Shown: one piece after another, positions 1 through 5,221 of the stretch
Layout of the letters: the number at the start of each line of letters is the position of its first letter
How positions within the stretch are numbered: position 1 is the first letter of the stretch
Assembly: GCA_026645375.1 (NCBI GenBank)
Contig: JAPFFX010000372.1
Location: 1 to 5,221, forward strand
DNA from: Citricoccus sp. WCRC_4
GTDB lineage: Bacteria; Actinomycetota; Actinomycetes; Actinomycetales; Micrococcaceae
Length of the DNA stretch: 5,221 nucleotides
Direction of reading: 5' to 3'
Translations under genes and position numbers: made by a program
The notes under the pieces: generated by a model
Told to the model about the DNA's origin: nothing
The model's database searches: none
What the model saw: the letters and a program-made list of their open reading frames with translations, nothing else

Positions 1-1
1 C

Positions 2-142
2 CAGAGGGCGAGCGGGCGGGTGCGCGACGCCTTCCAGTGGACGGTGACGTGCGGGGACGGCTCGGCGAGCTATGACGAGGACGGACGGCGCCGGGATCCG
101 GACCTGGACGCGCTGATCGACGCGATCACCCGGCGTCCGTGA
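2..142 (+). CDS. C-terminal end of an unrecognised protein (5' part outside window)
   Basis: I do not recognise the family. The frame is open from the window edge to a TGA at 140-142 and gives 46 residues ending DPDLDALIDAITRRP. The other two plus-strand frames hit stops early (near 45 and 73). By my count only 4 of 46 codons end in A or T, as expected for real coding sequence in this genome. The piece has a WTVTCGDG stretch, then a charged segment (SYDEDGRRRD) and a short amphipathic C-terminal helix. It has no membrane segment. It runs toward the PIG-L fusion gene and overlaps its 3' end by 17 bp, so there is no room for a separate terminator between them. Too little is present to infer a function. 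Confidence 0.55.
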   Translation, partial: QRASGRVRDAFQWTVTCGDGSASYDEDGRRRDPDLDALIDAITRRP

Positions 143-2261
143 CCAGTCCCCGCAGGTAGCCGGCGAAGCCGCCGGCCGTGCGCCCCGTCGTGCGGCCCGA
201 GGTCTCCGCCCGGATCCGGTCCGTGGCCAGCACCGGCACCCCGGCGGCCCTCGCCGCCTCGACCAGCGCGACGTCCTCGTGCTCGGCGACATGGGGGAAG
301 CCCCCCAGGCGCTCATACGCCTCCCAGGACAGGCCGAGGTTGGCTCCGTGGACGTGCCCGTGGTCCTCGCCGTGCGTGTAGTCCCGCGACCAGCGCTGCA
401 GGACCTGCGGGTCGGCCCCCGAGGAATCCAGCCCGACCGTCCCGGCGACCACGACCGGGCCGTCCTCCCGCGCGGCCAGTACCGTCTGGGCCACCAGCCA
501 GTCCCGGGGAACGACGGTGTCCGCGTCCGTGCTGGCGACCCAGGTCCGCTGGGCATCGCCAGACCGGGACAACAGCTCCACCGCCCGCCGGAGGCCCAGG
601 TCCCGGGCGCGGCCGACGGTCGACGGCCCCGTTGCCGGCGCCTCCGCAGGGAGCGACTCCTCGGCCAGGTCCATCACGTGGAAGCGGGGATCGCCCGCCA
701 CCACGGCCTCTGCCCGGCGAGCCGTCGCATCGGTGCAGTCGTCCAGGGCCACCACCACCTGGACGGACCCCTGCGCGTGGACCTCCTCCCAGCGGTCGGC
801 GGCCCGGACCAGCGCCTGGAGGCACTGCGGCAACAGGTCCTCCTCATTGCGCGCCGGGACCACCACGGCCACCCTGTCCGCGGCGGCCGCGCGGGTGAGG
901 ACGTCCACCACGAAGTCCGGCTCGAGATGGCGGGAGACCAGCCGGAACCGGGGGTCCCCGGCGACCCTCTCGTGGACCTCGTCCCCGTCCAGCGGCCATC
1001 CGTCCACCTCCTGGCGCCAGTGGCACGACACGAGATGGCCGGACAGGGCCAGGGACCGCTCGAGGTGATCCAGCAACCGCTCCAGTTCCGGACCGGACAG
1101 GAAGTACCCGATCTCGGAGAGCACCACCAGGTCGGCCGGCCGACCGCCGGGCAGCCGTTCCGGCCACTGGTCCGGCAGCACCGCCTGCTCGAAGGCCACC
1201 CCGGCTCGTCCGGCCAGGGCCCGGCGGGCCTCCCGGAGCGCCACGCCGGAGGCCTCCAGGCCGAGGACGCGCTCGGCGCGCTCCGCCAGGTCGCCGGTGA
1301 GCACCCCGATCGAGCTCCCCGCCTCGATGACGGTGCCATAGCGCTCGCGCGGCAGGGCCGCGAGGGTCACCAGCCGCTTGCGCCGTTCGTACCAGCTGCT
1401 CCGGTACCCCCAGGGATCCTCCCGCTCGCGGTAGAGCCGGTCGAAGACCTCGGTCGCCCGGGCCGATGCGGCCGATGTGTCGGCCTCCGGCACCGTGTAC
1501 CGGTAGACGTCGAAGGACCGGCCGACGAAGTGCTCGAGCATCCCCGGACCCAGGATGGCCTCGTCCCCGGGGGCCGGGGAGAGCGGTGACACCTGGCTGG
1601 CGTGCGCGGACAGGGCGTTCCGGCGGCTGGCCCGGTCCTCCGCCGTCAGGGGCCAGCGCACCCAGTCCCGCCACTCCGGATGGCGCGCGGGGTCGGCCCA
1701 GTGCCAGAACCAGATCGGGAATTCATACAAAGCCAGGCCCCGGTCCGCGGCCAGGGCGGACAGGGCGTGGCCGAGGGCGTCGTGGTCGGCGTGCCCGTCG
1801 GCGCGGTAGTGGGTGGCCAGCACGGCCGGCCCGGGGTGCCCGTCCAGGAGGTCCACGACGGCGACGCGCACCCGATCCGCGTGCGCGGCCAGGTCCCCGT
1901 CCGGCAGGCCGAGTCCCACCAGCTCGATCCGGTCCCGGTGGCCTTCCCCCAGTGCCTGGATGGCGGAGGCCAGTTCGGCCCGGCGCACCCCGACCAGCTG
2001 CTCCGGAGTGTGGGTCGGGGAGTCCGGATGGGACCGTTCCCCCAGGCTGGCCATCACCACCCGCACGCTCCCGCCGGCGGCCAGCACCGAGCGGATGAGA
2101 CCGGTGGCGCCCAGCGTCTCGTCGTCGGGGTGGGCGGCGACGACCACCAGCAACGTGTCCGCCCCCAGCCGTCCGCGCCCGGGGGCCTCCGGCACACCGG
2201 ACACGCCGGCGGCCTGCCAGTGCTGCTCGGGCGTCCCGGCGTCCAGGTGCGAGAACGTCAT
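126..2261 (-). CDS. Trifunctional fusion: PIG-L family deacetylase / NodS-like SAM methyltransferase / family-2 glycosyltransferase
   Basis: This 711-residue soluble protein has three enzyme domains. Residues 36-255 are a PIG-L/LmbE zinc-dependent N-deacetylase: the AHPDDE metal motif is at 43-48, and a second histidine cluster at H151, H157 and H160 supplies the remaining expected ligand. Residues 270-457 are a class I methyltransferase like NodS: DPWGYRSSWYERRK at 282-295, SAM-binding VIEAGSSIGVLTGDLA at 311-326 and LSEIGYFLS at 381-389. Residues 462-700 are a GT-A family-2 glycosyltransferase: VVVPARNEEDLLP at 466-478, DDCTDAT at 507-513, a DAD-type metal site at 579-581, HGANLGLSWEAYERLGGF at 638-655 and acidic EHED at 660-663. 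Linkers are short and there are no membrane helices. I chose the ATG at 2261 because it overlaps the stop of the upstream gene (ATGA) and the deacetylase domain starts soon after. The open frame running further upstream to 2909 is a shadow of that gene. A weak GAGG lies 10 nt before the ATG. The substrate is unknown; an amino-sugar lipid or oligosaccharide is my inference. Confidence 0.93.
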   Translation of the reverse strand: MTFSHLDAGTPEQHWQAAGVSGVPEAPGRGRLGADTLLVVVAAHPDDETLGATGLIRSVLAAGGSVRVVMASLGERSHPDSPTHTPEQLVGVRRAELASAIQALGEGHRDRIELVGLGLPDGDLAAHADRVRVAVVDLLDGHPGPAVLATHYRADGHADHDALGHALSALAADRGLALYEFPIWFWHWADPARHPEWRDWVRWPLTAEDRASRRNALSAHASQVSPLSPAPGDEAILGPGMLEHFVGRSFDVYRYTVPEADTSAASARATEVFDRLYREREDPWGYRSSWYERRKRLVTLAALPRERYGTVIEAGSSIGVLTGDLAERAERVLGLEASGVALREARRALAGRAGVAFEQAVLPDQWPERLPGGRPADLVVLSEIGYFLSGPELERLLDHLERSLALSGHLVSCHWRQEVDGWPLDGDEVHERVAGDPRFRLVSRHLEPDFVVDVLTRAAAADRVAVVVPARNEEDLLPQCLQALVRAADRWEEVHAQGSVQVVVALDDCTDATARRAEAVVAGDPRFHVMDLAEESLPAEAPATGPSTVGRARDLGLRRAVELLSRSGDAQRTWVASTDADTVVPRDWLVAQTVLAAREDGPVVVAGTVGLDSSGADPQVLQRWSRDYTHGEDHGHVHGANLGLSWEAYERLGGFPHVAEHEDVALVEAARAAGVPVLATDRIRAETSGRTTGRTAGGFAGYLRGLVTDAG

Positions 2262-3346
2262 GGCCGCGCCGCCTCGAGGACCAGGGTGCCGAGCCGCGCG
2301 TCGTCGCGCCCGGCATGGTGCTGTCGGACGTAGACCTGCAGGTCGGCGACGGCCCGGGCATGGCCGGCGTCCCCGGTGAGGGGCCCGGGGCCGGTGGCCT
2401 GCCCGACGACGTCGATCACCTCGGTGCAGACCTGCGCCACGGTGCCCCGCAGCCGGTACGCCTCGAGCTCTCCGGCGGTCCCGGTGAGGTCGCCGGCGTC
2501 GATGGCCTCGGCGGCCGCGGCCAGCTGGGCGGACACCGCGGCCAGCAACCGGTCCACCCGTCCCAGGGCCGCGAGCGCGAACTGGTCCGGCTCCCGACGG
2601 GCCGACGACGCCTCCAGCGTGCGGTACAGGTGCACGGCACCGCCGAACCACACCGCGGCCACGCCCATCCCGCCCCAGGCGAATCCGGGCCGTTCCAGGT
2701 ACCAGGACGGTCCGCCCACCGGCAGGGCCGGGACCGCCTCGAAGGTGACCGCGCCGCTGTCGATCGCGGCCAGACCCAGGGCGGGCCAGTGGCCCGCCCC
2801 GGTGCGCACCCCGGGGTGGCGGAGGTCGACGAGGAAGGCCCGCCGGCCGGCGTCGGGCAGGGCGGCGGTCACGACGGCGGCCGAGCAGCGTCCGGCCAGG
2901 GAGCACCACGGCTTGGTGCCGCTCAGTGCCCAGGTGCCGGGGCCGTCGCCGGGCCCGGGGAGCGCCCGGTGGGCGGCGGGGGTCTGGCCACCGGACTCGG
3001 AGGCGTAGACGCCGAGGACACCGGGAGGGGCCGGCACCCCGGCCTGGTCCAGGATGGCCACGGCGTCCAGGTGGGGTTCGAGCACGCGTGCGGCCACCAG
3101 GTCCACCGCGGCCACGGAGGCGAGGAGTTCCCAGAGCGCGCGGGTGTTCCCGCCGCCCGGCCGGGGCAGCGCCTGGGGCGGCAGGTCCCCGAGGGCGTCC
3201 AGCATGGGCTCCGCCGATCCGTGGGAATCGGTGGCGGCACGCATCAGGCAGGAGGACGGGGCGCCGTCCGCACCCGCGCGCGAACCCCCGCCCGTGTCCA
3301 GGGCCCGGCCGGGGTGGCCCAGGTGCACCCAGCGGGGCAGCGACAT
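2258..3346 (-). CDS. Acyl-CoA dehydrogenase-like flavoprotein, short divergent form
   Basis: The product is 362 residues, somewhat shorter than the usual 380-400 for acyl-CoA dehydrogenases. Family features are visible in order: an N-terminal helical part with GGGNTRALWELLA at 64-76; a flavin-domain strand WALSGTKPWCSLAG at 139-152; RAFLVDLRHPGVR at 169-181; VTFEAVPALPV at 200-210; the RPGFAWGGMGVAAVWFGGA turn at 219-237; and a C-terminal helix with VYVRQHHAGRDDARLG at 338-353. The first 45 residues are low-complexity and the N-terminal helical domain looks trimmed. I could not find an obvious catalytic glutamate, so it may bind an acyl group or flavin rather than act as a normal dehydrogenase. 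I chose the ATG at 3346 over the upstream ATG at 3412 because an AGGAGG sits 7 nt before it and the intervening 22 residues look non-coding. Its stop overlaps the fusion gene start by 4 bp, so the two are probably translationally coupled. Similar genes accompany PIG-L deacetylase, methyltransferase and glycosyltransferase genes elsewhere. Confidence 0.87.
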   Translation of the reverse strand: MSLPRWVHLGHPGRALDTGGGSRAGADGAPSSCLMRAATDSHGSAEPMLDALGDLPPQALPRPGGGNTRALWELLASVAAVDLVAARVLEPHLDAVAILDQAGVPAPPGVLGVYASESGGQTPAAHRALPGPGDGPGTWALSGTKPWCSLAGRCSAAVVTAALPDAGRRAFLVDLRHPGVRTGAGHWPALGLAAIDSGAVTFEAVPALPVGGPSWYLERPGFAWGGMGVAAVWFGGAVHLYRTLEASSARREPDQFALAALGRVDRLLAAVSAQLAAAAEAIDAGDLTGTAGELEAYRLRGTVAQVCTEVIDVVGQATGPGPLTGDAGHARAVADLQVYVRQHHAGRDDARLGTLVLEAARP

Positions 3347-3353
3347 CGGTGTT

Positions 3354-3359
3354 CCTCCT
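3354..3359 (-). promoter_or_regulatory. Strong Shine-Dalgarno site for the acyl-CoA dehydrogenase-like gene
   Basis: The minus strand reads AGGAGG followed by 7 nt and then the ATG at 3346. This is a consensus ribosome binding site at good spacing. It decides the start of that gene, and it implies that the gene pair can be translated independently of the M24 gene upstream. Confidence 0.85.
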
Positions 3360-3413
3360 GCGGTCCCGGGCCGGTCTGACGGTCGTCTCGTCGGCCCCTG
3401 CCGCCTATTCAAC

Positions 3414-3433
3414 CAGCCAGGCCGGCCAGGCTG
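3414..3433. other. 20-bp near-perfect inverted repeat between the M24 and acyl-CoA dehydrogenase-like genes
   Basis: The two 10-base halves (CAGCCAGGCC and GGCCAGGCTG) are complementary except for one A-A mismatch pair, so 18 of 20 positions pair. The repeat starts 37 nt after the M24 stop and ends 67 nt before the next ATG. As RNA it could form a GC-rich hairpin, and no U-run follows on the minus strand. It could be a U-less terminator of the M24 transcript, an operator, or chance in very GC-rich DNA. I saw no convincing -35/-10 promoter pair in the same gap. Confidence 0.35.
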
Positions 3434-3470
3434 CTCCGGCCGCCCGATGGCGCGGGACCGGGTGCGGGGT

Positions 3471-4634
3471 TCACTTCCTCAGGATGAGCCGGGGGAACTG
3501 CGTGAAGGTCTCCACGCCGGTGTCCGTGATGCGGATCGATTCCGAGGCCGCGTAGCCGTAGCCGGTCATCCACATCCCGCAGATCAGGTGGAACGTCATG
3601 TTCTCGGCCAGCACGTTCTCGTCGTCGGCCCGGATGCTGATGGTCCGCTCACCCCAGTCCGGCGGGAAGCCGACGCCGATGGAGTACCCGAGGCGACTGG
3701 GCTTCTCCAGCCCGTACCCCGCCAGGGTCCGGTTCCACGTCCGGGACAGTTCCCGCACGGGGACGCCGGGTGCGGCGACGTCGAGGATGTCCTGCAATCC
3801 GGCTCCGACCGCCTCCTCCAGCAGGAGCAGTGCCGGCGACGGAGTGCCGAGGACGACCGTGCGGGCCAGGGGGACGTGGTACCGGCGGTGGACACCGGCC
3901 AGCTCGACGGCCACGGCGTCACCCTCCCGCAGCACGCGATTGGACCAGGTCAGGTGCGGGGTGTCCGCGGATCCGCCGGTGGGCAGCATGGGGACGATGG
4001 CGGGGAAATCGCCCCAGGCGTCCTCGATGCCCGCGGCCTGGGCGGCGGCGATGTGCGCGGCCACCTGGTTCTGGGGCACTCCCGGTTCGATCGCGTCGAT
4101 GGCCTCCTGCATCGACACCGTGGTCACCCGGGACGCGAGGCGCATGTACCGGATCTCGGCATCCGACTTCACCGCCCGCACCCAGTTGACCAGCTCGAAG
4201 CTGTCCACGAGCGTCCACTCCGGGATCCCCCGCAGCAGTGCCCGATAGGCCTTCGGCGCGAAGAAGTGGGCATCCATCTCCAGGCCCACCCCTCCCCGGG
4301 CGACCGGTTCGACCAGACCGCGATGGCGCAAGGCGTCGGCGACCCAGTCGAAGGGGTGGATCTGGGGCTGGTGCACGTAGCGTTCCGGATAGCCCAGCAC
4401 CTGGTCCGTGGGCAGCCAGCTGGTGCGGAAGGCCCCCAGGGCGTCCATCTCCCGCAGGAACAGCAGCATGGGCCCGTCCAGGGGGATGAAGAGGACCTGC
4501 GGGGTGTAGAACGACCACGCGTCATACCCGGTGAGGTAGAAGATGTTCGCCGGGTCCACGACCATCAGGGCGCTCAGGCCCTGGCATTCCATCCGCTCGC
4601 GCACCGACAGCAGCCGCTGGGCGTACTCGTCCAT
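3471..4634 (-). CDS. M24 family creatinase-fold hydrolase, ectoine hydrolase (DoeA/EutD)-like
   Basis: The product is 387 residues with the two-domain pita-bread layout: a creatinase-type N domain (about 1-150; DPANIFYLTGYDAWSFYTPQ at 27-46, VNWVRAVKSDAEI at 149-161) and an M24 domain (about 155-380). PAIVPMLPTG (211-220), PHLTW (226-230), RRYHVPLARTV (250-260), GYSIGVGFPPDWGE (316-329) and NMTFHL (345-350) resemble, as I remember them, the ectoine hydrolases that open the ectoine ring to an N-acetyl-diaminobutyrate. The five metal ligands of true M24 aminopeptidases are mostly gone: E244, P255, Y317 and H349 stand where Asp, Asp, His and Glu would be, and only E365 remains. That fits a metal-independent, creatinase-like reaction rather than an Xaa-Pro aminopeptidase. 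No doeB-like partner is in the window, so the substrate is uncertain. The start is also uncertain: the preceding ALFP joins MDEYAQRL to match the family's FPxxEYxxRL, and the ATG at 4634 has no good ribosome site. A TTG at 4643, or a start lost at the contig junction, is possible. Confidence 0.86.
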   Translation of the reverse strand: MDEYAQRLLSVRERMECQGLSALMVVDPANIFYLTGYDAWSFYTPQVLFIPLDGPMLLFLREMDALGAFRTSWLPTDQVLGYPERYVHQPQIHPFDWVADALRHRGLVEPVARGGVGLEMDAHFFAPKAYRALLRGIPEWTLVDSFELVNWVRAVKSDAEIRYMRLASRVTTVSMQEAIDAIEPGVPQNQVAAHIAAAQAAGIEDAWGDFPAIVPMLPTGGSADTPHLTWSNRVLREGDAVAVELAGVHRRYHVPLARTVVLGTPSPALLLLEEAVGAGLQDILDVAAPGVPVRELSRTWNRTLAGYGLEKPSRLGYSIGVGFPPDWGERTISIRADDENVLAENMTFHLICGMWMTGYGYAASESIRITDTGVETFTQFPRLILRK

Positions 4635-4700
4635 GGGGAACAAGGCCCCGCGGATGTCCGCGTCCCCGGCCGGGACGGGTGTGATGACCGAGGCGGGAAC
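4635..4700 (-). other. Upstream edge of the M24 gene running into a chimeric junction
   Basis: On the minus strand the M24 frame stays open upstream of its ATG through residues such as VPAGDADIRGALFP, which could be native N-terminal coding sequence. Somewhere around 4685-4700 the sequence stops fitting this gene and becomes an elongation factor G coding sequence on the other strand. I see no promoter, ribosome binding site or stop codon between them. The exact break cannot be placed by eye. Confidence 0.5.
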
Positions 4701-5090
4701 GCGACCCTCGCCGACAAGATCAACCCCGTCCTGTGCGGCACTGCGTTCAAGAACAAGGGCGTGCAGCCGCTGCTCGACGCGGTCGTGAAGTACCTCCCCT
4801 CCCCGCTGGACATCGAGGCGATCGAGGGTCACAAGCCCGGCGACGAGGAGGAGAAGGTCCTCCGCAAGCCGTCGGACGAGGAGCCGTTCACCGGGCTGGC
4901 CTACAAGATCGCCTCCGACCCCCACCTCGGGAAGCTGATCTACGTGCGCGTCTACTCCGGCAAGCTGGAGGCGGGCACCCAGGTGCTCAACTCGGTGACC
5001 GGTCGCAAGGAGCGGATCGGCAAGGTCTACCAGATGCACGCCAACAAGCGTGAGGAGATCGCCTCGGTCGGCGCGGGCCAGATCGTCGCC
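4701..5090 (+). CDS. fusA: Elongation factor G, internal fragment lacking both ends
   Basis: This is one uninterrupted frame of 130 codons with no start or stop of its own. It encodes the end of the EF-G GTPase region (INPVLCGTAFKNKGVQPLLD, then the KYLPSPLDIEAIEGH linker) followed by the start of domain II (DPHLGKLIYVRVYSGKLEAG, then GRKERIGKVYQMHANKREEI and VGAGQIVA). EF-G is the ribosomal translocase of about 700 residues; this piece covers roughly a fifth of it, from the middle of the N-terminal half. The wording resembles actinobacterial EF-G, and by my count only about 4 of 130 codons end in A or T, so it could come from the same or a related actinobacterium. The rest of the gene is absent: the left end meets the M24 gene and the right end meets a leuB piece on the opposite strand. 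It is best treated as a misplaced assembly fragment, not a functional gene here. Confidence 0.9.
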
Positions 5091-5221
5091 CCATTTGGGT
5101 CCGCCGACGGCGCCGAACAACACGGCGTCGCACTCCAGTGCCAGCTTCATCGTCGCTTCGGAAACCGGCGCGCCTTCGGCTTCCAGTGCTGCGCCGCCAA
5201 CGAGACCGCGTTCTGCCGTGA
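5091..5221 (-). CDS. leuB: 3-isopropylmalate dehydrogenase, internal fragment (enters from the window edge)
   Basis: The minus strand is open from the window end and encodes about 43 residues, including VGGAALEAEGAPVSEATMKL and then CDAVLFGAVGGPKW. This matches the region of LeuB around residues 37-77, where leucine biosynthesis enzymes carry VGGAAID and DAVLFGSVGGPKW. LeuB oxidatively decarboxylates 3-isopropylmalate using NAD. The GGPKW form is typical of proteobacterial and Bacillus-type LeuB; actinobacterial LeuB normally has a GAVGDPSVP-like sequence there. By my count about 13 of 43 codons end in A or T, far more than in any other gene in the window. Identity breaks off right after the KW codons, where the EF-G fragment begins on the other strand. 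The piece therefore looks foreign to the actinobacterial part. The ATG at 5150 is internal, not a start. Confidence 0.85.

Noticed and set aside
630..645. Histidine-rich stretch near HGEDHGHVHGANLG in the glycosyltransferase domain (residues 630-643) as a novel metal site
   Set aside because: As far as I recall, related family-2 glycosyltransferases carry a similar HVHGANLG segment, so it is probably part of the ordinary acceptor region. The coordinates here are residue numbers, not bases; the DNA lies near 330-375.
279..1589. Long plus-strand open frame opposite the fusion gene
   Set aside because: Antisense shadow common in very GC-rich DNA; its translation has no recognisable domain while the opposite strand has three.
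2262..2909. A 216-residue N-terminal extension of the trifunctional protein
   Set aside because: It is arginine/proline-rich and lies entirely inside the acyl-CoA dehydrogenase-like gene in another frame; the ATGA overlap start at 2261 is far better supported.
3347..3370. Start at the upstream ATG at 3412 for the acyl-CoA dehydrogenase-like protein
   Set aside because: The added 22 residues are low-complexity and would span the strong AGGAGG site that serves the ATG at 3346.
2315..3379. Long plus-strand open frame opposite the acyl-CoA dehydrogenase-like gene
   Set aside because: Glycine-rich, motif-free translation antisense to a gene with clear family features and a strong ribosome binding site.
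4733..5053. 106-residue plus-strand open frame starting MRHCVQEQG
   Set aside because: It overlaps the EF-G fragment in a different frame; the EF-G frame has unmistakable family sequence.
3471..5150. A single 559-residue minus-strand open frame with the M24 domain at its C-terminal end
   Set aside because: Its first 170 or so residues are the antisense of the EF-G fragment plus a short true leuB stretch (MKLALECDAVLFGAVGGPKW). It is a product of two joins, not one protein.
4635..5221. Genomic island or phage insertion explaining the fusA and leuB pieces
   Set aside because: No integrase, transposase, tRNA, terminal repeat or target duplication is visible; fragments of two housekeeping genes broken at both visible ends fit a chimeric assembly better.

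Overview
The window reads as a high-GC actinobacterial segment (about 1-4690) joined to two unrelated gene pieces (about 4700-5221). Nearly every codon in the first part ends in G or C, and the genes are tightly packed and overlapping, which fits an actinomycete. A Micrococcales-type host is possible, but the sequence alone does not settle it. I see no RNA gene, insertion sequence, CRISPR array or phage gene.

Layout: (1) 2-142, plus strand: the last 46 codons of an unrecognised protein, whose 3' end overlaps the convergent gene next to it. (2) 126-2261, minus strand: a 711-residue protein that fuses a PIG-L/LmbE-type deacetylase, a NodS-like SAM-dependent methyltransferase and a family-2 glycosyltransferase. 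(3) 2258-3346, minus: a short, divergent acyl-CoA dehydrogenase-like flavoprotein that overlaps gene 2 by an ATGA and has a strong ribosome binding site. (4) 3347-3470: a 124-bp gap holding that binding site and a near-perfect 20-bp inverted repeat. (5) 3471-4634, minus: a creatinase-fold M24 hydrolase most like the ectoine hydrolases (DoeA/EutD). (6) 4701-5090, plus: an internal piece of actinobacterial elongation factor G. (7) 5091-5221, minus: an internal piece of leuB of the GGPKW type, which is not the actinobacterial form and has lower GC at third codon positions.

Genes 3 and 2 form a translationally coupled pair. Deacetylase, methyltransferase, glycosyltransferase and acyl-CoA dehydrogenase-like genes recur together in bacteria, and here three of the four activities sit on one chain. 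By analogy with NodB, NodS and NodC, the pair could build or tailor an N-modified, perhaps acylated, amino-sugar product. That is inference. The M24 gene lies upstream in the same direction, but a functional link is not shown.

The most notable structural point is that the right end is almost certainly a chimera. Two coding fragments, each truncated at both visible ends and facing opposite ways, abut one another and the 5' side of the M24 gene. I read this as misassembly or contamination rather than biology, so any claim about the M24 promoter or its upstream neighbours is unsafe.
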